Both the position numbers and the translations under genes were made by a program. The notes under the pieces are model-generated. The model made no database searches. It saw nothing but the letters and a program-made list of their open reading frames with translations, and was not told the DNA's origin. Shown here in pieces: positions 8,653 to 17,027 of a stretch of DNA of 64,000 nucleotides (position 1 is its first letter; every line of letters begins with the position of its first letter). The DNA is from Paenibacillus nanensis. GTDB lineage: Bacteria > Bacillota > Bacilli > Paenibacillales > Paenibacillaceae. Location: contig NZ_QXQA01000002.1 of assembly GCF_003583765.1 (NCBI RefSeq), forward strand, positions 186,001 to 250,000, given 5' to 3'.

Positions 8653-9720
8653 TCATTCAGCCATTTTTGCTTGGAGCGCCGCTCGCGCCTGCGCAAGACT
8701 GTCTTCATTGACGTAAACGTTCGGACTTCTCCATACGCCTTCCAGGGCGATGAACTCGATATCGTCGCTGCGGATGGACATATATTTTTGAAGCATGCGC
8801 GTAATTTCTTTGCTTGGCATATCCATCGTCACATTGTTGCCGACCGAATCGATGACCGATCCGATCTTCGTGATCCCGCCAAGACTCATCATCTTGTCAA
8901 CAAGCGCGCTCAGCACCTCGCTTTGCCTGCGGTTGCGGTCGAAATCGCTCGACATGTTCGTGCCGTCTTTGGACTTCCGATAACGGACAAAATCAAGGGC
9001 GTCCTCGCCGTTCAATAACTGATAGCCCGGCTGCAAATCAATATCGGTGCCGTCAGCATTATCGGTGTACTTCATGCGAATGTCTACGTTAACCTGGACG
9101 CCGCCTAAAGCATCGACTACGTCAGAGAAGCCTTTAAAATTAATAATACCCGCATACTTAATATCGATGCCGAACAGCTTGCTCATAACATCCTTAACGG
9201 CTTTTTTGCCTTCCAAGTCGGCCGCTTCCTTCTCCAGCCCGTTATCACGCTTTGCTACCGTATAGAAGTCGGCATAGAAACGGTTCGCCTTCCGCGCCCG
9301 GTAGCCCTCCACATCGATGTAGGTATCTCGAGGAATGGATACGACCGTCGCTTTCTTCGTCTTCGGGTTAAAAGCCGCAACCATCATGACGTCTGTGTTC
9401 AGCGTGCCGCCATGCTCGCGGGAATCCAAGCCCATCAGCACGAAAGCAACCGGCTTGTCCTTGACGGATTCTCCCGCCGGCACCTCTGTCGCTTGCGTCT
9501 CGTCCAGGCCAATCGTTTCAATGGCGTCCGTCGCCTTAAAGCCAAGGTAGGTGATCAAACCCGCCGCGGTGAGCAGCAATCCAAAAAATAGCACGAAAAA
9601 CACCTTTAGAAGCGTCCGTTTCTTTTTCGGTTTTTTCGGTTTGTTCCCTTTGTTCGATTGCGGTTTGGAAGCTTTACGCGTTTCTGACCGAGGAGGCAGC
9701 GATGTCGGTCCTTGACTCAT
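8653..9720 (-). CDS. LytR-CpsA-Psr (LCP) family cell-wall polymer transferase
   Basis: A 355-residue protein of the LCP family, which transfers teichoic-acid-like or capsular polymers from undecaprenyl-phosphate to peptidoglycan outside the membrane. It has a cytoplasmic Lys/Pro-rich N-terminus, one transmembrane helix (about residues 38-60), then the LCP domain with VLMGLDSREHGGTLNTD, VSIPRDTYIDVEGY (the conserved Arg-Asp pair), YAGIINFKGFSDVVDALGG and FVRYRKSKDGTNMSSDFDRN. The ATG is chosen for GGTGGA 4 bases upstream; a TTG five codons earlier lacks a site. It starts 17 bases after the preceding 90-residue gene, suggesting one operon with it and ylaH. Confidence 0.9.
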   Translation of the reverse strand: MSQGPTSLPPRSETRKASKPQSNKGNKPKKPKKKRTLLKVFFVLFFGLLLTAAGLITYLGFKATDAIETIGLDETQATEVPAGESVKDKPVAFVLMGLDSREHGGTLNTDVMMVAAFNPKTKKATVVSIPRDTYIDVEGYRARKANRFYADFYTVAKRDNGLEKEAADLEGKKAVKDVMSKLFGIDIKYAGIINFKGFSDVVDALGGVQVNVDIRMKYTDNADGTDIDLQPGYQLLNGEDALDFVRYRKSKDGTNMSSDFDRNRRQSEVLSALVDKMMSLGGITKIGSVIDSVGNNVTMDMPSKEITRMLQKYMSIRSDDIEFIALEGVWRSPNVYVNEDSLAQARAALQAKMAE

Positions 9721-9737
9721 GAGTTCCACCTTCAAGT

Positions 9738-10010
9738 TCAGTTGTATTTGGGATTATCGATAATATCGCGCAGCAGCTGCTCCCCGGATTCCCGGGGAAA
9801 CAGCTGCAGCTTGGAACGGGAATCCTTCTCATACCGGACGTGGAGCATCGTCTCATCCTGCTTCTCGATGTCGAAGGAGCTGAGTCCGTGGTCTTCCCGC
9901 AATATTTGTTCGAAAAACGCTAACGTGTCCTTTGCGGCGTTATCCTCAGGCCTCGCGTCGGCGACAATCCGGATTTGCAGCCAATTGAACAGCGCGTCCT
10001 CCAGCCTCAT
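9738..10010 (-). CDS. Conserved-looking 90-residue protein, unknown
   Basis: Its ATG overlaps the TGA of the upstream ylaH-type gene in an ATGA junction, a sign of translational coupling. The protein is soluble, acidic and helical (LEDALFNWLQIRIVADARPE ... FFEQILREDHGLSSFDIEKQ), with no transmembrane segment. I recognise no domain. Position between ylaH and the LCP gene suggests a shared transcript, but no role can be assigned from the sequence. Confidence that it is a real gene is high because of the coupling and the good frame. Confidence 0.75.
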   Translation of the reverse strand: MRLEDALFNWLQIRIVADARPEDNAAKDTLAFFEQILREDHGLSSFDIEKQDETMLHVRYEKDSRSKLQLFPRESGEQLLRDIIDNPKYN

Positions 10011-10321
10011 TGGCTGTTCTCCGCGTTGCGTGTCTCCGCTCCGCTCGTACGGCCTTTTTTCCACTTATCGTAAAGCTGACGGCCGCGCAGCATGAGCATC
10101 ATAATAACGGCAATGGCCATACATTGAATGATCGGCAGCTTATCGACCTGCAAAATCATCAATATAAAGGCGCCAAGGGCCATTACCAGATAGACCAGCA
10201 CTTCCTTTAAAAGAGGAAGGCGGCTTGCCTGCGGACGAAATACGGCATTGAAGATATAAATGGTAAACGCTAGGATCAACAGGTATGAAACAAGCTTATG
10301 CTCGCTTAACCACTCTTGCAT
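10007..10321 (-). CDS. ylaH: YlaH-like membrane protein
   Basis: A 104-residue protein with three predicted membrane segments (about residues 10-27, 40-57 and 62-78) and a basic C-terminal tail (LYDKWKKGRTSGAE). Size, topology and position next to typA match YlaH of B. subtilis, whose function is unknown. The open frame extends 66 codons further upstream through a repeat element, but an ideal GGAGG site 7 bases before this ATG fixes the start. The stop overlaps the next gene's start. Confidence 0.8.
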   Translation of the reverse strand: MQEWLSEHKLVSYLLILAFTIYIFNAVFRPQASRLPLLKEVLVYLVMALGAFILMILQVDKLPIIQCMAIAVIMMLMLRGRQLYDKWKKGRTSGAETRNAENSQ

Positions 10322-10336
10322 CTTGGACCTCCTCAA

Positions 10337-10416
10337 ATGTTTTGCGGCAGCAAAACATACTTCGAAAGCGTAGGCTTCATGTTTGCGCAGCAAACACACT
10401 TCGAACGCGTAGCTTA
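10337..10416. repeat. Two tandem copies of a ~40 bp hairpin-containing repeat
   Basis: Two imperfect direct copies (10337-10378 and 10379-10416) fill the gap between typA and ylaH. Each starts with a perfect short hairpin (TGTTTTGC-GGCA-GCAAAACA, then TGTTTGC-GCA-GCAAACA) followed by a TTCGAA-centred stretch and GCGTAG. The second copy reaches the typA stop codon. The base differences between the copies keep both hairpin arms paired. Confidence 0.75.
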
Positions 10417-12255
10417 CACGCCTGCCTGAGACATCTTGCGGTGCTTCTCGGCGCGCTCGCGTTCGCTCTTCACCAGAATCTTCTTGCGAAGGCGAATCGA
10501 TTTCGGCGTAATTTCGCAATACTCGTCGTCGTTCAAGTATTCAAGCGCTTGCTCCAAGGAGAAGATAACCGGCGTTTTCAGCTTAACGGTGTCGTCCTTG
10601 CCCGCCGAACGGACGTTGGAGAGCTGCTTCTCTTTACAAATATTTACGATTATATCGTTATCGCGATTGTGCTCGCCGACGATCATGCCTTCGTAAATTT
10701 CCGTGCCCGGCTCTAGGAACAGAATGCCGCGATCCTCGACGCCCAGCATGCCGTAGAACGTCGATGTGCCGTTCTCGCTGGCAACCAGCACGCCTTGATG
10801 CCGTCCGCCTACGCCAGTGCCCGCCAACGGACCGTAGCTGTCGAAGGCATGGTTCATAATGCCGTAACCGCGCGTCAGCGTCAGGAACGATGTGCGGTAG
10901 CCGATCAATCCGCGCGCAGGAATAATAAATTCCAGACGCACGGTGCCTGTGCCGTTGTTGATCATATTGACCATTTCAGCCTTGCGTGTGCCAAGGCTCT
11001 CCATAACGGCGCCCATGCTTTCTTCCGGCACGTCGATCAGCAGTCGCTCGTACGGCTCCATCTTCACGCCGTCAATTTCCTTGATGATAACTTCCGGCTT
11101 GGAAACTTGAAGCTCATAACCTTCGCGGCGCATATTCTCGATCAGGATGCCGAGATGCAGCTCGCCGCGGCCGGAGACGATAAACGCGTCCGGGCTTTCC
11201 GTTTCTTCAACGCGGAGCGCCACGTCGGTCTCAAGCTCCTTGAACAGACGCTCGCGCAGCTTACGGGATGTAACCCACTTGCCTTCGCGGCCGGCGAACG
11301 GACTGTTGTTGACGAGGAACGTCATTTGAAGCGTCGGCTCGTCAATTTTGAGGACTGGCAGCGCTTCTGGTTGCTGCGGATCCGCAATCGTCTCGCCGAT
11401 ATTGATTTCGCGGATACCCGCGATCGCAACGATATCGCCCGCTCCCGCTTCCGGCACTTCGACGCGCTTTAAGCCTTGGAAGCCGAACAGCTTCTCAATT
11501 CTCGCCTGCTTCGTCTTGCCTTCGCGGTCGATAACGGCGACGGATTGGCCTTGCTTAATGATTCCGCGGTTCACGCGCCCGATCGCAATACGGCCCAAAT
11601 ATTCGTTATAGTCAAGTAGCGTTACGAGGAACTGAAGCGGCTCTTCTACGCTTTCTGTCGGAGCCGGAATATGGCTTACGATCGTGTCGTACAGCGCCAT
11701 CATGTTGTCATCCTGCTTCTCCGGGTCGAGGCTGGACGTTCCCATAAGAGCGGACGCGTATACAACCGGGAATTCAAGCTGGTCGTCGTTCGCGCCTAGC
11801 TCGATGAACAAGTCGAGCACTTCGTCGATTACTTCGACCGGTCTCGCGTTCGGACGGTCGATTTTGTTCACGACTACGATCGGCGTCAGATTATGCTCCA
11901 GCGCCTTGCGAAGCACGAATTTCGTCTGCGGCATGCAGCCTTCGAACGCGTCGACAACGAGCAGCACGCCGTCAACCATCTTCATAATCCGTTCCACTTC
12001 GCCGCCGAAGTCGGCGTGTCCAGGCGTATCCACAATGTTTATCAAATAATTTTTATACGTGATCGCCGTGTTCTTCGCGAGAATCGTAATGCCGCGCTCG
12101 CGCTCCAGGTCATTGGAATCCATGGCCCGCTCCTGCACAGCTTCGTGGTCTCTGAACGTGCCTGATTGCTGCAGCAGTTTGTCAACCAGTGTTGTTTTTC
12201 CGTGGTCGACGTGCGCGATAATCGCGATATTCCGTATGGTTTCTCTAGCTTGCAT
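10414..12255 (-). CDS. typA: Translational GTPase TypA/BipA
   Basis: A 613-residue ribosome-binding GTPase acting in translation and ribosome assembly under stress or cold. G1 is AHVDHGKTTLVDKLL (residues 15-29), G3 DTPGHADF (near 76) and G4 VVNKIDRP (near 130). EF-G-like domains follow, including GRGELHLGILIENMRREGYE, and the BipA-specific C-terminal domain ends the protein. Length is normal. A GGAG site lies upstream of the ATG. Next on the strand is the ylaH-type gene, matching the typA(ylaG)-ylaH order of B. subtilis. Confidence 0.97.
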   Translation of the reverse strand: MQARETIRNIAIIAHVDHGKTTLVDKLLQQSGTFRDHEAVQERAMDSNDLERERGITILAKNTAITYKNYLINIVDTPGHADFGGEVERIMKMVDGVLLVVDAFEGCMPQTKFVLRKALEHNLTPIVVVNKIDRPNARPVEVIDEVLDLFIELGANDDQLEFPVVYASALMGTSSLDPEKQDDNMMALYDTIVSHIPAPTESVEEPLQFLVTLLDYNEYLGRIAIGRVNRGIIKQGQSVAVIDREGKTKQARIEKLFGFQGLKRVEVPEAGAGDIVAIAGIREINIGETIADPQQPEALPVLKIDEPTLQMTFLVNNSPFAGREGKWVTSRKLRERLFKELETDVALRVEETESPDAFIVSGRGELHLGILIENMRREGYELQVSKPEVIIKEIDGVKMEPYERLLIDVPEESMGAVMESLGTRKAEMVNMINNGTGTVRLEFIIPARGLIGYRTSFLTLTRGYGIMNHAFDSYGPLAGTGVGGRHQGVLVASENGTSTFYGMLGVEDRGILFLEPGTEIYEGMIVGEHNRDNDIIVNICKEKQLSNVRSAGKDDTVKLKTPVIFSLEQALEYLNDDEYCEITPKSIRLRKKILVKSERERAEKHRKMSQAGV

Positions 12256-12324
12256 AAAATGTAATCCACTCCAAATCCAAATTTTGTTTTTCTCTAAAAA
12301 CCGGCCATCCAGACTTCTTCCAAC

Positions 12325-12813
12325 CTACCACCGCCGGCGCTTGCCAAGCATCAGCCACGCGCCTGCCGCAATGAAAATAGCGGCAACTAAATAAATGCCC
12401 CAGCTCCACATGAGAATAAGGACGAGGAACAGAACAGATGCGGCTGCAAGAGCGATAGACGCTGTAAATACGACACGCGGTACCGAAGATCCGAACATAT
12501 AGTATTCATACAGTCCCGCGGCTAAGCCGAACACAAAGAGCGGCCACAGAAACTTTAGGCTCTCCCAGCCGAAAATGTTGCAGATGATAAAAAGCACTGC
12601 ATAAACTACGAGCATTCCTCCAGGAACCAGCATAAAGGCCGGAACTACTCTGCCGAAGTAGAGCACATGCAGCAGCACTCCCGGAATCAAAACGAGCAAT
12701 GGCCAAAATACAGCTCCCAAAAAGCTGAATACTCCTAATTTGCCCAATAAGATAAGGACCCCGGCAAGCAGCAAAATAATTCCAGCGGAATATTTGTTCG
12801 AAGGCATAAACAT
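12325..12813 (-). CDS. Multi-spanning small membrane protein (LiaF-like transmembrane region)
   Basis: A 162-residue protein with about six hydrophobic segments (IILLLAGVLILLGKLGVF, FWPLLVLIPGVLLHVLYF and so on) and a short basic tail GKRRRW. The opening pattern, with repeated GK.G.......WPL.LI, resembles the transmembrane part of LiaF/DUF5668-type proteins, but no soluble LiaF domain follows. GGAG lies 5 bases before the first of two close ATGs (12813 and 12807). It is a stand-alone gene between typA and terC. Function unknown. Confidence 0.75.
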   Translation of the reverse strand: MFMPSNKYSAGIILLLAGVLILLGKLGVFSFLGAVFWPLLVLIPGVLLHVLYFGRVVPAFMLVPGGMLVVYAVLFIICNIFGWESLKFLWPLFVFGLAAGLYEYYMFGSSVPRVVFTASIALAAASVLFLVLILMWSWGIYLVAAIFIAAGAWLMLGKRRRW

Positions 12814-12926
12814 TTCCGCTCCTTATAACATCTTTCGTGCAGACAAGACGAAAGACGCCATTTTTTTATCTTTCTTAGTTTAATGGAACTGAGGCAAAAA
12901 AACCAGTAACCTGCCTCTAGTTTCAC

Positions 12927-12965
12927 AAAAAAATAGTCCATGCCTTCCGGCCCGGACTTTTTTTT
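12927..12965 (-). terminator. Terminator of the TerC-family gene
   Basis: On the minus strand AGTCC/GGACT, with an inner GCC/GGC pairing, is preceded by an A-run and followed by ATTTTTTT. It starts just past the stop codon. Confidence 0.8.
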
Positions 12966-12967
12966 CG

Positions 12968-13627
12968 TCAATTTGCTCTTTTCCGAAGGATCGCAACGAT
13001 CATGACGAACGGGACGCACAGCAGCGGGATCAGCTCCGCTAACGTTTTATCGTAGTGGAAGATCGACGCGTTCACGCCGGGATCCTGCATCAGCATCTCT
13101 CCGGCCGCGTAGGCCAGCAGAGCCGCTCCGATGTAGGCAAGGAACGGAAACCTCGTCAGCAGCGTGCCGAGCAGCTGGCTGCCCCAGACGATCATCGGAA
13201 TGCTGAGCGCGATGCCGAGCAGAATGAGTACGGTGTCGCCTTCTGCGACAGCCGCAATCGCTAGCACGTTGTCCAAGCTCATAATAAAGTCCGCCGTTAT
13301 AATCGTCCAGATTGCGCTAGCCAGCGTTCCTGATTTTTTCACCTGATGCGATTCGTTAGGAGAGCCGGCGTCCGCGAGCAGCTTAATGGCAATGAGGATC
13401 AGCAGAACGGCGCCAACCGCCTGTAGGTAAGGAATTTGCAATAGCTGAAGAGCCGCAACCGTAAGCACGCATCTTAGGCCGACCGCAGCGAAAGCGCCCC
13501 ACCATATCGCTGCCTTCCGCTGCTTAGCCGGCAGTTGACGGCTGGCCATTGCGATTACGATCGCGTTGTCTCCGCTCAGCAGCACATTGATCAGCACAAT
13601 TTGCAAAAAGATGAGTAAGCTGTCCAC
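12968..13627 (-). CDS. TerC family integral membrane protein
   Basis: A 219-residue TerC-family protein. The family includes manganese exporters that protect secreted metalloenzymes in Bacilli. Seven or so helices are visible. The two conserved acidic motifs are present: LLSGDNAIVIAMA in the first helix and IMSLDNVLAIAA in the fourth. A GTG start is chosen: the frame is open for 28 more codons but has no conserved residues there, and GAGAGGGGAG lies 8-9 bases before the GTG. Transcribed alone. Confidence 0.88.
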   Translation of the reverse strand: MDSLLIFLQIVLINVLLSGDNAIVIAMASRQLPAKQRKAAIWWGAFAAVGLRCVLTVAALQLLQIPYLQAVGAVLLILIAIKLLADAGSPNESHQVKKSGTLASAIWTIITADFIMSLDNVLAIAAVAEGDTVLILLGIALSIPMIVWGSQLLGTLLTRFPFLAYIGAALLAYAAGEMLMQDPGVNASIFHYDKTLAELIPLLCVPFVMIVAILRKRAN

Positions 13628-13733
13628 AACATATCTCTCCCCTCTCCTAACAGGGGTATGAACAAGCTGTCCGGAATATGTCCAAAAAACGAAAACAAGC
13701 GGCGATTCCAAGGCGGAACGCCGCTTGTACAGG

Positions 13734-14954
13734 CTAGAACCAGCTGTCCTCTCCCGCCTTCTGCACGGTTGTCGCTTTATTCGGCGATAGAATCATTTGC
13801 TCCGTGTTCGCAATGGCGGTTTCAATCATTTCGGTCAGATTCGGATGTCCGGCCTCTATTCGTTCTACAATATGAAGATTCGGGTTTGTGCTTGGCGATT
13901 TCGGCAAAAATAAAGTGCAGCAATCCTCATAGGGGAGAATCGACGTTGCATACGTGCCAATCTTCTCCGCTATCGCGATAATTTCCGCTTTGTCCATCAT
14001 GATTAACGGCTTGAGCAGCGGCAGATCCGTCGTTCTGCCGATGACGTTCATGCTTGGCAGCGTCTGGCTGGCTACTTGTCCAAGGCTTTCGCCTGTCACA
14101 ATGCCTAGCGCGCCGTTTTTCAGCGCCAATCCCTCTGTAATCCGGAGCATCGCTCTTCTCATCAGCGTGATGATCAGATTGTCCTGCCCCTGCTGGGCAA
14201 GCGATGTCTGAATATCTGTGAACGGCACAAGATGAAGCTTGATCGGCGCGCCGCTGTAATAGGACAGACGCTTCGTAAGCTCGATGACCTTCTCCTTCGC
14301 CTGCTCGCTCGTGAACGGATAGCTGTGGAAATGTACCGCCTCCAGCTCCAGCCCTTTCCGAAGCGCCATCCAGCCCGCTACCGGACTGTCGATGCCGCCG
14401 GAGAGCAGCAGCATCGCTTTGCCGTTGGATCCGAACGGGAAGCCTCCCGCAGCGGGAATCATCTCGCAGAACAAATACGTAGCTTCCTCCTGAATGTCGA
14501 CGCGAAGCTCCACCTCGGGATTGCGCACGTCTACGCTTAAGTCGGGAAAAGCCCGGAGAATATGCGCGCCGACAAGATGGTTCATCTCCTGCGACTGATG
14601 CGGGAAGCCTTTCCACGCCCGCTTCACGCTTACTTTAAACGTCTTAGGGGGCTGCTTCAGCGAGGTCATTAACGACATCGCGGCTGCGCGAATCGACTCC
14701 AGCTCCGATTCCGCGCTGATGACCGGACTTAGCGATTGGAGGCCGAACAGGTCCTTCAGCCTGTCGACAATCGGCTCGTGCGGCTGGCCATTCAGCTTCA
14801 CGTACAAACGTCCGTACGATTTCCAAAAAGAAACGCCTGGATACGGCCTAAGCGCGTTTTTTATTTGCTGCTGCATTTTTTTTTCGAATTGGTTGCGGTT
14901 CCGGCCTTTCATGAGCAGGTCGCCGTAACGCAGAACAATTTGGTCGTAGATCAA
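13734..14954 (-). CDS. thiI: tRNA 4-thiouridine synthase ThiI (no rhodanese domain)
   Basis: A 406-residue enzyme that adenylates and thiolates U8 of tRNA. A ferredoxin-like domain (1-60) and a THUMP domain (60-165) precede the PP-loop ATP pyrophosphatase domain with SGGIDSPVAGWMA (near residue 187). The protein ends after PYEDCCTLFLPKSPSTNP, so it lacks the C-terminal rhodanese domain of the E. coli enzyme. This matches the Bacillus type, which takes sulfur directly from a dedicated cysteine desulfurase. That partner is encoded immediately upstream, with its TGA overlapping this ATG. Confidence 0.95.
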   Translation of the reverse strand: MIYDQIVLRYGDLLMKGRNRNQFEKKMQQQIKNALRPYPGVSFWKSYGRLYVKLNGQPHEPIVDRLKDLFGLQSLSPVISAESELESIRAAAMSLMTSLKQPPKTFKVSVKRAWKGFPHQSQEMNHLVGAHILRAFPDLSVDVRNPEVELRVDIQEEATYLFCEMIPAAGGFPFGSNGKAMLLLSGGIDSPVAGWMALRKGLELEAVHFHSYPFTSEQAKEKVIELTKRLSYYSGAPIKLHLVPFTDIQTSLAQQGQDNLIITLMRRAMLRITEGLALKNGALGIVTGESLGQVASQTLPSMNVIGRTTDLPLLKPLIMMDKAEIIAIAEKIGTYATSILPYEDCCTLFLPKSPSTNPNLHIVERIEAGHPNLTEMIETAIANTEQMILSPNKATTVQKAGEDSWF

Positions 14955-16102
14955 AATTTTGAGCTCCTCTCAAGCGGCTTCAGCTTCTCGATGACGCTGG
15001 TTAAGGCGTTGATCAGCCGATCGATATGCGACTCGTCATGCTCATCCCCAAAGCTTACGCGTATCCCTCCCGAAGCGTGGGCGGGATCGGCGCCGAGCGC
15101 AAGCAGCACGCGGCTCGGCTTATTGTCCTTGGACGAGCATGCGGATTTCGTCGATGCCATTATACCATGCTGCTCCAGCGCATGAACGATCACTTCCGGC
15201 TTCATGCCGGGGTACGAAAAATGCACGATATGCGGCGCAAGCGGCTCCCCGCCGTTCAGCCTCAGCTCCGGGCGGGTGCGGATGAAGGCTCTTAGCTTCT
15301 CTCCGAGTCTCCGCATATTTCTTCCCCGCTCCTCCATACGCTCCATCGACATACGAAGCGCTTTGGCGCCCGCTACAATTGCGGGAACGTTCTCCGTGCC
15401 CGCGCGAAAGCCGCCCTCCTGGCTGCCCCCTGACGCTAGCGGGACCAGCTGTACGCCATCGCGAACATACAGCCAGCCCAACCCTTTAGGGCCGCGCAGC
15501 TTATGCGCCGAGCCGCTGACCAGATCAATCCCCCACCGTTCAGGGTAGATCGGCACCTTGCCTATGCTCTGCACAGCATCGACATGGAACAAGGTCTGCG
15601 GATACGAACGAAGCAGCCCGCCAATTTCTTGGATAGGCTGAATCGTGCCGATCTCGTTATTGACATGCATAACGGTTACGAGAATCGTGTCCTTCGTCAA
15701 TGCGGCCTTCACATCGTCAACAGCCACATGGCCTGCTGCGTTTACCGGCAAGTACGTAACCCGAAACCCTTCCTTCTCAAGCTGCTTCAGCGCGTCGTGA
15801 ACGGAAGCGTGCTCAATCGAAGAAGCGATTATATGGTCCCCGCGGCCGCGGTATTGTCTTGCCGCGCCCTTTAGCGCCAAGTTATTGGCTTCCGTTCCGC
15901 CGGAGGTAAACAGCCAGCGCCCGCTTCCGGTCCCCAGCTGCGAAGCGATCAGCGCTCTTGACCGTTCGATTAATTTAGCCGCTTCAGCTCCTTCGCCATG
16001 CAGGGACGACGGGTTGGCGTAATGCTTGCGCATCACCTCCGCGAGCGTCGAAATGACTTCCTCGTATGGCGGCGTCGACGCGCAGTGGTCGAAATATATC
16101 AT
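14951..16102 (-). CDS. Cysteine desulfurase (NifZ/IscS type), ThiI partner
   Basis: A 383-residue PLP enzyme taking sulfur from cysteine as a persulfide. Motifs visible: N-terminal YFDHCASTPPYEEV, the PLP lysine in SGSAHKLRGPKGLGW (near residue 205), and the active-site cysteine in STKSACSSKD (near 325) on a short loop. The four-base overlap with thiI (ATGA) indicates translational coupling, so the physiological role is most likely tRNA 4-thiouridine. In B. subtilis the equivalent gene next to thiI is nifZ (yrvO is a paralogue for other thiolations). Confidence 0.92.
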   Translation of the reverse strand: MIYFDHCASTPPYEEVISTLAEVMRKHYANPSSLHGEGAEAAKLIERSRALIASQLGTGSGRWLFTSGGTEANNLALKGAARQYRGRGDHIIASSIEHASVHDALKQLEKEGFRVTYLPVNAAGHVAVDDVKAALTKDTILVTVMHVNNEIGTIQPIQEIGGLLRSYPQTLFHVDAVQSIGKVPIYPERWGIDLVSGSAHKLRGPKGLGWLYVRDGVQLVPLASGGSQEGGFRAGTENVPAIVAGAKALRMSMERMEERGRNMRRLGEKLRAFIRTRPELRLNGGEPLAPHIVHFSYPGMKPEVIVHALEQHGIMASTKSACSSKDNKPSRVLLALGADPAHASGGIRVSFGDEHDESHIDRLINALTSVIEKLKPLERSSKF

Positions 16103-16131
16103 ACAGATCCATCCTCTCTTGAAAACAAGAA

Positions 16132-16180
16132 GAGATCAGCGATCCGCTTCTCATCGCTTAGAAGCGGCAATCGTGATCTC
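16132..16180 (-). terminator. Large hairpin after the transglycosylase gene
   Basis: A long stem with minor bulges pairs GAGATCA and CCGCTTCT arms with AGAAGCGG and TGATCTC. On the minus strand it is followed by TTCTTGTTTTC. It begins 7 bases after the stop codon of the SLT gene and ends before the desulfurase gene. Confidence 0.7.
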
Positions 16181-16187
16181 GATACGG

Positions 16188-16895
16188 TTATCCTTTGGCC
16201 GACTGGACTTTGCCGATATAGCGCTGCGTCTCCGTTGGGAGCTCGTTCAGCCTCGCCATCAGCTCCTCATCCGTCGAAATGCCGAGACGGTCGATTCTGC
16301 CTGGCCCCGCGTTATAAGCCGCCAGAGCGACAGCTTCATTGCCGCCGTACTTCCGCAGCAGCATCGCCAAATATTTCGTTCCGCCTTCCACATTTTGCGC
16401 GGGGTCAAAGGCGTCGGACACCCCGAGACCGCGTGCCGTCCCATCCATCAGCTGCATAAGCCCCTTCGCGCCGGCATGCGACTGGGCATCGGGATTGAAG
16501 CCGGATTCCGTCTTGATGACGGCCCCAATGAGCGACGGGTCAACACCGTATTTGGCTGCAGCGCTTTGAATAAGCTCGCCAAAGGGATGGCCGCCTGCCG
16601 AATAATCGAACTTCATATTCGCGGCGCCTTCGGAAGCCTGGGCGCTTGTCAGGCCGTATTGCGCGACTTGAGCCCATAAATCGTTCGACCAAACCGGCGT
16701 TCCCGCGGCGGCTGCGGGCTGTTCCGATGCAGCCCCGGCGCCGGATAACTGCGCGTTTAAGATGGTATCGAATAAATCTGCGTTATCGCCTGTTGACGAT
16801 GCGTTCGTTTGTTTTTTGGATAGCGGTCCGATGTCCAGGCTCGGCGCCAGCTGCGCTTGCAGCAAAGCCTTCATCGTACGCGGATCAATACTCAT
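16188..16895 (-). CDS. Lytic transglycosylase, SLT domain
   Basis: A 235-residue protein with a flexible low-complexity N-terminal half (Ala/Ser/Gln-rich, residues 1-95) and a C-terminal goose-lysozyme-like SLT domain (about 105-235). The catalytic glutamate is in AVIKTESGFNPDAQS (Glu130), followed by AKGLMQLM and NVEGGTKYLAMLL, then ALAAYNAGPGRID. Such enzymes cleave peptidoglycan with formation of 1,6-anhydro-muramic acid. No signal peptide is visible, as in several YjbJ-like Bacillus homologues. GGGGGT sits 7 bases before the ATG. Confidence 0.9.
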   Translation of the reverse strand: MSIDPRTMKALLQAQLAPSLDIGPLSKKQTNASSTGDNADLFDTILNAQLSGAGAASEQPAAAAGTPVWSNDLWAQVAQYGLTSAQASEGAANMKFDYSAGGHPFGELIQSAAAKYGVDPSLIGAVIKTESGFNPDAQSHAGAKGLMQLMDGTARGLGVSDAFDPAQNVEGGTKYLAMLLRKYGGNEAVALAAYNAGPGRIDRLGISTDEELMARLNELPTETQRYIGKVQSAKG

Positions 16896-17027
16896 GAATG
16901 GGACCCCCTAAGCTGTCTTGCCGAAAAACCGTATAAGAGTCATATCGGTATTCATTGTACATGTTTTTAGGCTTGCCCGCTACCCCCAGGAACTCCCTGC
17001 CATAAAGCTCTTCTTTCGTTGGTTGCG

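Noticed and set aside
10795..11472. 225-codon plus-strand frame
   Set aside because: Antisense to typA, whose protein is certain.
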